DNA of 64,000 nt. Origin: Eledone cirrhosa. Taxonomy: Eukaryota; Mollusca; Cephalopoda; Octopoda; Eledonidae. The DNA is taken from positions 49,361,447 through 49,425,446 of the forward strand of contig OZ024747.1 of NCBI GenBank assembly GCA_964016885.1, read 5' to 3'. Below the pieces are notes generated by a model that was not told the origin of the DNA, ran no database searches, and was given only the letters and a program-made list of their open reading frames with translations. Shown piece by piece: positions 47,473-55,970 of the stretch (within the stretch, counting starts at the first letter, position 1; each line of letters starts with the position of its first letter). Made by a program: the position numbers and the translations under genes.

Positions 47473-48222
47473 TTACATATTTAATGTTGGTTTAAATTTG
47501 TTAAATAGTTTTTCTATATTTATTCTTTGTTGTTGGGTGAAAGAATCAGAGCACTTGTAAAGGGGGAAAATTTTAAAGTTGAGTAGGGACATTCCTGCAC
47601 AATCTGCAATGTGGCTACTTAAGGGGATTTTTCTTGTTTACATCTCGGATTTGTTGGCGATGGATGGTCACTCTTGCGTAATGACACACCCGTCTGTCCT
47701 ATATAGTTATGTCAACAGCCACCACATGTGATTACGTAGATTAAGTTCTCAGAGTTGCAAGTGAAGTTGTTTTTCACTGTGAAAGTTTGGCCATCTTTAA
47801 ACGTGAATTTTTGTCCTTCAATTAAGTATAGGCATATGCTTCTGTCTGTTCTTCTGCATTTTGTTACCGTAAGGCTGGAGATTGGTTTGTGTATATTTGT
47901 TCCAGTGAGAATGTGTTTTAGTGATTTGGGTTGCCTTTTACTTTTAATGATCTTGTGCGTTTCTAGGATATTTTTTCATTTTTTTCATCTTTAAATAAAA
48001 TGGGGAGGTCGGACATTTTGGTGTGGGGTTGAACGTGGATACATATGGTAAGGTATTGTTTGTGGTTCTGTGATTTGGGTTTTTGGGTTGATGAAAATTT
48101 GCGTGTTTTATTCTGTCTATTCCATTATTAATTATGTCAAGTGGGGAGGCTCTTAAGGTAAGTGTATTTTTTAGTTCATTTAGTCTTTGTTCCCGTTTAG
48201 TGGGTCTGATACAATGGTGCAT
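47473..48222 (-). pseudogene. PLE C-terminal region with GIY-YIG endonuclease
   Basis: After RLNELKNTLTLRASPLDIIN and LPYVSTFNPTPK the frame shifts to LETHKIIKSKRQPKSLKHIL, KCRRTDRSICLYLIEGQ and NFTCNSENLIYVITCGGC. A TGA follows, then HNYIGQTGVSLRK. LIYVITC...YIGQTG is the GIY-YIG nuclease core (the IYV/YIG pair and the Arg of LRK). After another shift the end reads HIADCAGMSL...NKFKPTLNM and stops at 47475-47473, the normal PLE terminus. In PLEs this nuclease nicks the target DNA. Confidence 0.88.
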
Positions 48223-48710
48223 ATACGTTTGGCTAAATTAAAAGGAATGTTAAGTTTTGTATGTTTTGGGGGATTTGATGTGAAGAGGAGGTATTGTTTG
48301 GAGTCCGTGGGTTTATAAAAGATGTCTGTTTCTATTTTCCCATCTGTTTTTAAAATAAGGATATCCAAGAAGGCTAATTCCTTGGAGTTGGATTCCATTG
48401 TGAATTGTATGTTATTGTTAATGTTGTTTATCATATTTTTGAAAAGAGTGAGTGTATTCATGTCTTCCTGCCATAGTATAAAGCAATCGTCTAGGCAACT
48501 GTTCCAATTATGTTTGAGATTTGTAAGGAAAGAGTCTCCGAATAACAGAAGGGATTGGTTGTAGATTTGTTGTTTGTGGAATCTCATGACTAAGTTGGCT
48601 TATGTGGGGGCTACCTTTGTGCCCATTGCAGTACCTGAGATTTGTTGATATGTTGAATCATTGAAAGTAACAAAATTATTCTGTAAGATAAATCGGAGTC
48701 CATCAATAAT
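48180..48710 (-). pseudogene. PLE reverse transcriptase, palm and thumb
   Basis: This continues after the SINE target site: LDGLRFILQNNFVTF, TYQQISGTAMGTKVAPT, a TAA at 48601-48599 where the family has TAY (Tyr), then ANLVMRFHKQQIYNQSLL, CLDDCFILW (catalytic DD kept, Tyr lost), SKELAFLDILILKTDGKIE and YKPTDSKQYLLFTSNPPKHT. The single nonsense change and the replaced Tyr show that the copy is dead. Confidence 0.87.
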
Positions 48711-48905
48711 TCTTTCTACGTTTGGCACAAGGCCAGCAATTATCCCAGTGCATTACTGATGCTTTACTTTATCGACCCCCGTAAGGATGAAAGGCAAAGT
48801 TAACCTCGGCGGGATTTGAACTCAGACCGTAAAGGGCCGTAACTCTATACCGCAAAGCATGGCGTCCGACCCTCTACCGATACTGCCAATTCACTGCCAT
48901 CTACC
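48711..48905 (-). mobile_element. tRNA-derived SINE inserted in PLE, 14-bp TSD
   Basis: The flanks AGTCCATCAATAAT at 48697-48710 and 48906-48919 are identical target duplications. Read on the minus strand it has CAGTGAATTGGCAGTATCGG, TCTGAGTTCAAATCCCGCC (box B), TTTGCCTTTCATCCTTACGG and GATAATTGCTGGCC, ending in GTAGAAAG. It interrupts the RT between LYTNIP and QISGTAMG. Confidence 0.95.
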
Positions 48906-48919
48906 AGTCCATCAATAAT

Positions 48920-49556
48920 GAAGTTTTTGTTGATGTGCGTTGGTATTTCTGATTGGTGAGTGTCTAGCTAGTACTGGATTGCTGTTATTCCATAGTAATG
49001 GGGTATGTTAGTGTAAAGGTTTACTACTTCAAAGGAGACAAGAATTTCACTTACTGTTTTGGGTAGGTGGTTCAGCATATCAAGGTCATCCCGTATGTAG
49101 CTCTGTATATGTTTTAGTAAGGACTTTAGTAGGATGTCCAGGAAGTTGCTAAGTCTGTGGGTTTCACATGCAGGGGCTGCTATAATTGGTTTGAGTTTTA
49201 AGTCTTCTGGTGGTGTTAATTGTATGTATTTGTTAGTCGAAGTGTCACATGCATCGTTTATGAGTTTATGTATCTTCGGTAAGCCGTAGAAAGCACTTGT
49301 ATTACCTTTGAAATGGCTTATGTATTCAAATTCTTTTGTGGTTAGGTTACTGCGATATGTTTGTAGTAATGCCAGAAGATGCCCCATTGTTTTAGTTTGT
49401 TTGTAGTTTTCTGTTATTTCATAGTACCTGTTATCTAAGATTTTAAGTGCCAGGTCCCTATAGAAGTTAGTGTCCATAATGACCACAGTGATCCCTTTAT
49501 CAGCTTCTTTGATGGTTATTTCAGTGTTATCTTGAAGTGTGAATAATTATTTCCAT
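48920..49556 (-). pseudogene. PLE reverse transcriptase, fingers and palm start
   Basis: This resumes after the nested LINE with FTLQDNTEITIKEADKGITV, then TNFYRDLALKILDNRYYEIT, SAFYGLPKIHKL, LKPIIAAPACETHRLSNFLD and ILVSFEVVNLYTNIPHYYGI. The first catalytic aspartate, usually FDVxxLYTNIP in these enzymes, reads FEVVNLYTNIP (Asp to Glu). It stops at a TAG near 48965 before the SINE. Confidence 0.85.
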
Positions 49557-50948
49557 AATTTAGCGTACAGGTTGGGGTCCACCAGGGCTCTGTTCTTAGC
49601 CCTCTCCTGTTCATCATAGTCCTGCAGGCAATAACGGAGGAGTTTAAGACCGGATGCCCATGGGAACTCCTGTATGCTGATGACCTCGCACTCATAGCTG
49701 AATCTATGGTAGAACTAGAGAATAAATTCCAAACCTGGAAGCAGGGACTAGAGAGAAAGGGCCTCAAAGTCAACATGACAAAGACTAAGGTCCTTATAAG
49801 TAGACGAGAAAACAGAACCCAGATCCCCTCAGGGAAATGGCCTTGCTCAGTATGTAGGAAAGGTGTAGGTAGGAACTCCATTCTTTGCCCCAAATGCAAA
49901 CAATGGGTACACAAGAGATGTAGCGGGATCTCAGGAAGCTTAATTAAGAATGTAGGATTCACATGCAGCAGCTGTGCTGAAACAGCAAGCAAACAGCCAC
50001 AGGAAACAAGTACCACCAATCTCTGGGAGGGCCCTGTAGAAACAGTAGACAGCTTCTGCTACCTAGGTGACCGAATTAGCAACGGAGGTGGGTGCTCAGA
50101 AAGTACAATAACTAGGGTAAGAACGGGATGGAAGAAGTTTAGGGAACTACTACCACTGCTAGCTGCAAAAGGCTTCTCCCTCAGAATGAAAGGCAGACTG
50201 TATGATGCGTGTATCCGAACAGCGATGTTGCATGGTAGTGAGACCTGGGCGCTGAAGGTGGAAGACTTACGTAGATTAGAGAGAAACGAAGCCTGCATGC
50301 TCCGATGGATGTGTAACAGTAATATACGTGAACGACAAAGCATAAATGAATTGAGAGAGAGACTGAGCATAAGAGGAATCAAATGCTGCGTGCAGGAGAG
50401 GCGGTTACGCTGGTATGGACATGTGATGCGTATGAAGGATGACAGCTGCATAAAAAGGTGCAGAGCACTAGAAGTTGATGGAAACCGCGGAGTGGGGAGA
50501 CCCAAGATGACTTGGGATGAGGTGATAAAAGCCGACCTTACCCAACTACACCTCTCAAAGTCAATGACACACGACCGTGACTTCTGGCGTCACGCAGTAA
50601 TACAGGGTACCCGACCTCCCATGGGTACATGCTGAAGCATATAAACAATATGCCCCCCCCCCCCCCCCCCCCACCGCAAGGTGGTCGTGGAGGTGCCACG
50701 GCAAAAAAGCACCCAGCCCACACTGTAAAGTGGACGTGTAGGCGCCACGAAAAAGCACCCAGCACTCACTGTAAATGAGGTTGGTGTTAGGAAGGGCATC
50801 CAGCTGTAGAAATCAAGCCAGATCAGTTCCTGTATGAGCAAGGCATGGTCAGCCGACCAGACACTGCCCACAACAGGACAACCCGTCTAACCCATGCTAG
50901 CGTGGAAGAACGGACGTAAAACGGTGATGATGATGATGATGATGATAC
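49557..50948 (+). mobile_element. RTE-like LINE nested in the PLE, 5'-truncated, young
   Basis: It begins mid-RT at TTTAGCGTACAGGTTGGGGT and ends with (GAT)n at 50929-50946. The PLE reading frame resumes on both sides, so it inserted after the PLE. A C homopolymer lies at 50653-50672. Its tail equals the tail-only copy at 4861-5267. No clear target duplication was found. Confidence 0.92.
49559..50635 (+). CDS. LINE RT C-terminal part with PHD-type finger, open frame
   Basis: Open from 49559 to the TGA at 50633-50635 with no internal stop: FSVQVGVHQGSVLSPLLFII, LLYADDLALIAE, MVELENKFQTWKQGLERKGL. The finger follows with CSVC, CPKCKQWVHKRC and CSSC, then VETVDSFCYLGDRISNGGGC, GSETWALKVEDLRRLERNEA, RRLRWYGHVMRMKDDSC and GRPKMTWDEV. 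It is a truncated relative of the protein at 3-1733, about 75-80% similar by eye. The missing fingers and N-terminal domains make it non-functional as an enzyme, yet it is undamaged, which points to a recent insertion. Confidence 0.87.
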   Translation, partial: FSVQVGVHQGSVLSPLLFIIVLQAITEEFKTGCPWELLYADDLALIAESMVELENKFQTWKQGLERKGLKVNMTKTKVLISRRENRTQIPSGKWPCSVCRKGVGRNSILCPKCKQWVHKRCSGISGSLIKNVGFTCSSCAETASKQPQETSTTNLWEGPVETVDSFCYLGDRISNGGGCSESTITRVRTGWKKFRELLPLLAAKGFSLRMKGRLYDACIRTAMLHGSETWALKVEDLRRLERNEACMLRWMCNSNIRERQSINELRERLSIRGIKCCVQERRLRWYGHVMRMKDDSCIKRCRALEVDGNRGVGRPKMTWDEVIKADLTQLHLSKSMTHDRDFWRHAVIQGTRPPMGTC

Positions 50949-52551
50949 GTGTTTGGAGAGGTTCGATTTCGTGTGTTTATTTGCAATTTGTTCATAGGGG
51001 AAGTTGATGGTGCATTCACAGTCGGTGTCCAGTGCTGTGTTCCTTCCTTTCTGTGAGCAGAAATCACTTTTGTTTCTGACTATTGATTCATCTTCAGTGT
51101 TGGTGTCATTGGAGAAGTATTCTATTAGTCTGAGTTTTTGGCAGAATTCCATGATGTCATCTTTCATTTCGGGGCAGTTAGATTTTTGTGGTGTGGGCGT
51201 AAATTTCAGTCCCTTACTTAATATGTTAATTTGTGTGTTAGTTAGTGATATCTTTGAAAGGTTAATTATCTTCGGTTTCTCATGAGTGGGGGCCATCGGG
51301 TGTCCTGGTATTTCAGTCTTGTTCCTAAAAAAGAATGTTGTTTTGGTTGTAATTGTAGTCTGCTTGTCTATTTTGTATGGGTCTGTAGTTTGTTTTTTCA
51401 TGAGAGTTAATGTGGTGATGGGGGTGGTGTCTGTTGTAGTTGTTATTGTGTAAGGGTTCTGTTATGTGTTCATGTGGTCTGGGTGGGTTCTTTCTGGGAT
51501 ACACAGTGTTGATGTTGTGGGGGTTGTTTTTTTGTAATGTTGGGGATGATACATGTAGTTGTTAATGTGGGAAGGTTTTCTTGGGATTTCATGTGGTCTG
51601 GGTGGGTTTCTTCTGAAGTGTATGGTGTTTGTGTTGCGGGTTAGTTCTATGTTGTTTTGGGGTTGGTTTCTGTGGGAGATATTTTTGTGGATACCTATGT
51701 TATGGTGGTTGGGTATGTTTCTTCTACTGTAGTTGGTTGTATTTGGTTTGTGTTGAGTGGGACTTTGTCTGTGGTTTATGTGTGTTGGGGTTGGTAGTAT
51801 GAGTGTTTCTGTTGGGGTTCTTGTTTTGTTCAATTTCATTATAAGGGGGTTATCTGTGTGTTGCATTGCTTTGAAATCCTCTTCATTTTTGAGGAACCAA
51901 TTTTCAGATTTTTCCCATCGTTTTAGTGAAATAAGTTCTGCATTCTCGCAGTCCTGTTTCCAGGATTTAATTAAACTTTGTAGGGTTGGTCCCTCAGTGT
52001 GTTTAGCACATTCTGTTTTCATTAGTTGTCGATATCCTGGTATTTTTGTTCATTGGATGTGGCTATTAATTTTAAAAGTTCTATTTCCATATTCATTTTG
52101 TTGAGTGACATTTGTTCTTGTAGTTTCCGTTGTTGTTCAGGTTCATTAGTTATGGGTTTTATTTGGAATTTTCGGGTTAAGATTAGTGGTGTGGAGTTGA
52201 TCAATTTTTCATAGATTCCAGCTTTGTTCATATATTTCACCATATTCCAGAAAGTAAATTTTCTTGTTTTCAATTGTTTTTTTCCAAAAGTGTTCAATTT
52301 TGTTTTTAATGTGATGTGAGGTTTCTTGTTCTGTTTTAACGTTTATAAGTTTTTCCATGGAATTTCATAAGTGCTATATGTTGAGATTGAATTGGTTATT
52401 GGTTGTTGCAATATTGTCTTCGTTATTATCAGTCAGTGTGGGGTTTTGTGGCTTATCAAGTTTTTCTGTAAGGATTGTGAGTTTTCCGTTTATCTCTTGT
52501 AGAACTTTAAGGATTTTCTCATTTATATTTGTGTTGATGTTTCTATTGTAG
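50949..52551 (-). pseudogene. PLE N-terminal region and start of RT
   Basis: Minus-strand frames in order: a Lys/Asn-rich, probably coiled-coil stretch (NEKILKVLQEINGKLTILTE, from 52551), a second with FWNMVKYMNKAGIYEKL and ILTRKFQIKPITNEPEQQRK (52022-52297), a proline/threonine/histidine-rich low-complexity part (51462-51780), and the RT-proximal part with INLSKISLTNTQINILSKGL, LKFTPTPQK and FCQKLRLIEYF (50949-51401). Frames change between them, so it is a pseudogene. It is cut at KSNLSKHV by the nested LINE. The first 20-40 bases overlap the pyrimidine-rich tract of the SNX7 exon h acceptor. Confidence 0.8.
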
Positions 52552-52656
52552 TTAAAAGTCTCAGACCAGTCCTTCTCCCTGGGAGCATTTCTAGGCAAGG
52601 ACCCAGATGATGTGAAACAACAGAAACAGCTCAAACTGGAGAAAAATATTCAGGAG
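52552..52656 (+). CDS. SNX7: SNX7 exon h: BAR region loop/helix
   Basis: 35 codons, phase 0/0. The acceptor GATGTTTCTATTGTAG ends at 52551 and the donor GTACAC starts at 52657. It encodes LKVSDQSFSLGAFLGKDPDD then VKQQKQLKLEKNIQE. This part varies between SNX7, SNX30 and SNX4; the assignment rests on frame continuity with exons g and i and the Lys/Gln helix. A second AG at TCTCAG, 13 bases downstream, breaks phase and was not chosen. The antisense PLE ends right at the acceptor. Confidence 0.82.
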
Positions 52657-52748
52657 GTACACTTCTCTATTATTGTCTCTTACTGTGTGTATTTTTCTTT
52701 GAAATTTCAGAATATCTTTAAGCAAGTCATCTGTATATTATTGCACTA

Positions 52749-52935
52749 GGGCGGTGAATTGGCAGTATCGGTAGAGGGTCGGACACCATGCTTTGATGCA
52801 TAGAGTTACGGCCCTTGCCATTCTGAGTTCAAATCCCGCCGAGGTTAACTTTGCCTTTCATCCTTACGGGGTCGATAAAATAAAGTACCAGTAATGTACT
52901 GGGTAATTGCTGGCCTCGTGCCAATAGTAGAAACA
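52749..52935 (+). mobile_element. tRNA-derived SINE with 12-bp TSD
   Basis: ATTATTGCACTA flanks it at 52737-52748 and 52936-52947. The body has GGCGGTGAATTGGCAGTATC, CTGAGTTCAAATCCCGCC (box B), TTTGCCTTTCATCCTTACGG and GGGTAATTGCTGGCC, ending GTAGAAACA. Same family as 48711. Confidence 0.95.
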
Positions 52936-52947
52936 ATTATTGCACTA

Positions 52948-54085
52948 TGAACCCTTTGTGGTTCCACTGTACCTTTTGTGGTTCCACTGTACCACTGTGG
53001 TTCCACTGTACCCCTTTGTGGTTCCACTGTACCCCTTTGTGGTTCCACTGTACCCCTTTGTGGTTCTAATATAATAATAATAATAATAATAATGAAATTA
53101 TTGTGTACAGTGCTCAGGTGCACTACAACTCATCAAAGGTGCATGTATAGTACATAGAATAATGTACAAATGTCAGGAAAGTGAACAGTGTATGAGTTAT
53201 GATATACATGTGTGTATGTACCCCTTTGTGGTTCCACTGTACCCTTGGTGGTTCTAATATGTACCCCTTTTTGGTTCTACTGTACCCTCAGTGGTTCTAT
53301 TATGTACCCCTTTGTGGTTCCACTCTACCCTTGGTAGTTCTAATATGTACCCCTTTGTGGTTCTACTGTACCCTTAGTGGTTCTAATATGTACCCCTTTG
53401 TGGTTCCACTGTACCCCTTTGTGGTTCTACTGTACCCTTAGTAGTTCTAATATGTACCCCTTTGTGGTTCTACTGTACCCTTAGTGGTTCTAATATGTAC
53501 CCCTTTGTGGTTCCACTGTACCCCTTTGTGGTTCTACTGTACCCTTAGTAGTTCTAATATGTACCCCTTTGTGGTTCTACTGTACCCTTAGTGGTTCTAA
53601 TATGTACCCCTTTGTGGTTCTACTGAACCCTTGGTAGTTCTAATATGTACCCCTTTGTGGTTCTACTGAACCCTTGGTAGTTCTAATATGTACCCCTTTG
53701 TGGTTCTACTGTACCCTTAGTCGTTCTAATATGTACCCCTTTGTGGTTTCACTGTACTCCTTGGTGGTTCTAATATGTACCCCTTTGTGGTTCTACTGTA
53801 CCCCTTTGTGGTTTCACTGTACCGTTGGTGGTTCTAATATGTACCCTCCTTTGTGGTTCTACTGCATGCCCTTGGTGGTTCTAATATGTACCCCTTTGTG
53901 GTTCTACTGTACCCCTTTGTGGTTCCACTGTACCCTCTTTGTGGTTCTAATATGTACCCTCTTTGTGGTTCTAATATGTACCCCTTTGTGGTTCTACTGT
54001 ACCCCTTTGTGGTTCCACTGTACCCTTGGTGGTTCTAATATGTACCCTCCTTTGTGGTTCTACTGCATGCCCTTTATAATTCCAT
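52948..54085. repeat. 21-23-bp minisatellite (GTACCCCTTTGTGGTTCTACT)
   Basis: Two alternating subtypes, CCCCTTTGTGGTTC and CCCTTAGTGGTTCTAATAT, form a dimer of about 44 bp. The array is split by a LINE tail at 53068-53216 and ends about 30 bases before the SNX7 exon i acceptor. Confidence 0.96.
53068..53216 (-). mobile_element. CR1/L2-like LINE 3' tail inserted in minisatellite
   Basis: TAATAATAAT then TGAAATTATTGTGTACAGTG, CAGGTGCACTACAACTCATC and GGTGCATGTATAGTACATAG are the reverse complement of 43700-43825, the 3' end of the LINE at 42235. It is only about 150 bp long, so strongly 5'-truncated. Confidence 0.92.
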
Positions 54086-54117
54086 TATGAACCTTTTGTG
54101 ATTCTGTGTATTTGCAG

Positions 54118-54270
54118 CTTACCCAAAGTGTTGAAATTCTCAATGACAAATCTGCCTGTGCCAATGCTGACCTCAAGGCTGACATGGAGCGTTGGCATAA
54201 AACCAAACATAGGGACTTGAGAGAAATCTTTGTTTCTCTTGCAGATAAGCAAGTCGAACGTTATGAAAAG
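54118..54270 (+). CDS. SNX7: SNX7 exon i: distal BAR helix
   Basis: 51 codons, phase 0/0. The acceptor CTGTGTATTTGCAG ends at 54117 and the donor GTGCGC starts at 54271. It encodes LTQSVEILNDKSACANADLK then ADMERWHKTKHRDLREIFVS and LADKQVERYEK. CANADLKADMERW is highly conserved in SNX7/SNX30. After YEK vertebrate proteins continue with about 20-30 residues (C-x-A/T-WE-x-F-type end), so at least one more coding exon is expected. None was found up to 55970, and the array runs to the window edge. Confidence 0.95.
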
Positions 54271-54353
54271 GTGCGCATTCTGTGTGTTTCTTAACATTTT
54301 TGTCAGTTACTTGTGAAAAACACTGAAGTGACCTGTTGATTAGCTTTGATATA

Positions 54354-55015
54354 TTAGTTGGTGTTTAGACTGAGGTTAGTCTTTATCTATCTGGTGGTGT
54401 TTAGACTGGGGTCAGTGTTGATCTATCTGGTGGTATTTAGACTGGAGTATGTCTTGATTATCTGGTGGTGTTTAGACTGGGGTATGTCTTGATCTATCTG
54501 GTGGTGTTTAGACTGGGGTATGTCTTGATCTATCTGGTGGTGTTTAGACTGGGGTATGTCTTGATCTATCTGGTGGTGTTTAGACTGGAGTATGTCTTGA
54601 TTATCTGGTGGTGTTTAGACTGGGGTATGTCTTGATTATCTGGTGGTGTTTAGACTGGGGTATGTCTTGATCTATCTGGTGGTGTTTAGACTGGGGTATG
54701 TCTTGATCTATCTGGTGGTGTTTAGACTAGGGTATGTCTTGATCTATCTGGTGGTGTTTAGACTGGGGTCAGTGTTGATCTATCTGATGGTGTTTAGACT
54801 AGGGTATGTCTTGATCTATCTAGTGGCGTTTAGACGGGTATGTTTTGATCTATCTGGTGGTGTTTAGACTGGGGTCAGACTTTATCTATCTGGTGGTGTT
54901 TAGACTGGGGTCAGTCTTTATCTATCTGGTGGTGTTTAGACTGGGGTCAGTGTTGATCTATCTGGTGGTGTTTAGACTGGGATCGGTCTTTATCTGGTGG
55001 TGTTTAGACTAAGGT
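54354..55015. repeat. 36-bp minisatellite, about 18 copies
   Basis: The unit is TATCTGGTGGTGTTTAGACT followed by GGGGTATGTCTTGATC or GGGGTCAGTGTTGATC. It begins about 85 bases after the exon i donor. Confidence 0.96.
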
Positions 55016-55645
55016 CCTCCTTATGAACAAAAAAGATAATTCATGTTTAACAAGGAAAATAATTGTTATTCTGTCATAGGTTACTTCCCTTAGATTTTTC
55101 AAAGTATCATATTTTTACGTGATTAATCATGTTTTACACCAGCTTTTGCATACTGACAGGAGTTGAAGGACTTTTTTAGGCAGGTTTCCTAGATCCATGA
55201 TATATTTCACGATGTGAAACCATAAGTATAGGACATAATCAAAAGGCACCGCTTGTTTTAAACAGTGTTATGTAAAGCTGACACACACACACACACTGAT
55301 GGCTGCCCGCCCACTCGTTATCGAGTATGGCCATTTCATGATATACCATTATTAATAATTATTAATTAATTCTATCGTGCAATGCCTGAGCCTGAAGATT
55401 TTTTTTTTTAAGTGAAGAAAGACTGTGCACTGAGCCAATCCCACTCTCTGAGCAACAGTAGCTATAACACGAAAAAGAAAAGATCAACATCATCGGTAAC
55501 TACTGAGCCACAGGTTTTATATCGGGGTTATCCCAGTTTCCTGAGTTGCCTTTGCCTAGAAGAATGCCCTGACAAAGGCTAGGGGCCCTTCACTCCCAGT
55601 GGTTTAGCCGCGCGATCGGGTGTCCAGCCCGATTATTTCAATGTC
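55016..55645. other. Unassigned intron
   Basis: No exon matching the expected SNX7 C-terminus, and no SINE or LINE recognised. There is a short (CA)n run at 55280-55295. Confidence 0.55.
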
Positions 55646-55912
55646 CCTGCACATATATATATACATATGTATTCTTGCATATACGTACATACATTCACAT
55701 ACATACATACGCACACACACATACACACACACATACACACACACATACACACATATATACATACACACACATGCATACATACATACACACACATACACAC
55801 ACATACACACACACATACATGCAAACACAGATACATGCAAACACACATACATGCAAACACACACACGCACATACACATACAAGTGCACACATGCGCGGCA
55901 CACACACACATG
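55646..55912. repeat. (CA)n/(CATA)n microsatellite
   Basis: CACACATACACACACATACA modules with ATGCAAACA variants at 55810-55855. Its overlapping open frames are artefacts. Confidence 0.95.
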
Positions 55913-55970
55913 TGCCTGAAAGGAGATAGGGATAAAGTAAGTCAAGTGAGGCAATATTTAATCCTTTCAC

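Larger units (their letters stand above)
47473..52551 (-). mobile_element. Penelope-like element (RT + GIY-YIG), antisense, disrupted
   Basis: Read from 52551 leftward: an N-terminal region, the PLE signature INLSKISLTNTQINILSKGL (about 51260-51200), then after a nested LINE ITIKEADKGITVVIMD, FYGLPKIHK, LKPIIAAPACETHRLSNFLD, QSYIRDDLDM and NLYTNIP. After a nested SINE come QISGTAMGTKVAPT-stop-ANL, LDDCFILW, FLDILI and YKPTDSKQYL, then a C-terminal GIY-YIG domain. Order and motifs are those of Penelope-like elements. Total own length is about 3.5 kb once the nested LINE (about 1.4 kb) and SINE (about 0.2 kb) are removed. It lies in the 10.6-kb SNX7 intron, opposite in orientation. Confidence 0.93.
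7488..54270 (+). other. SNX7: Sorting nexin gene SNX7/SNX30-type, nine visible exons
   Basis: Nine exons with AG acceptors and GT donors join without frame conflict into 402 codons. Seen: a PX domain ([12 protein letters not shown], then RRRYNDFIWL, PPLPAK, HPVLSF, FLTAKAW) followed by a long helical BAR-type region ending in KQVERYEK. All junctions are phase 0 except exon 4/5, which splits a codon after its first base. Known of the family: SNX7 and SNX30 are SNX-BAR proteins that pair with SNX4 on endosomes, bind PI3P through PX, and act in recycling and autophagy. SNX7 is preferred over SNX30 because of the FLTAKAWE...HKKKGQGL stretch. Introns are 5693, 1842, 214, 880, 23910, 971, 10606 and 1461 bp. 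The N-terminal start and the last few dozen residues are missing. No promoter was identified. Confidence 0.9.

Noticed and set aside
52374..52634. Single minus-strand protein spanning 52374-52634
   Set aside because: Its first part is the antisense of SNX7 exon h; only the portion left of 52551 looks like element sequence.
53199..54090. Proline/valine/leucine repeat protein
   Set aside because: Frame through the 21-23-bp minisatellite; it breaks wherever unit length changes.
55016..55645. Last SNX7 coding exon
   Set aside because: No acceptor followed by a frame resembling the expected Trp/Glu-containing C-terminus was found.
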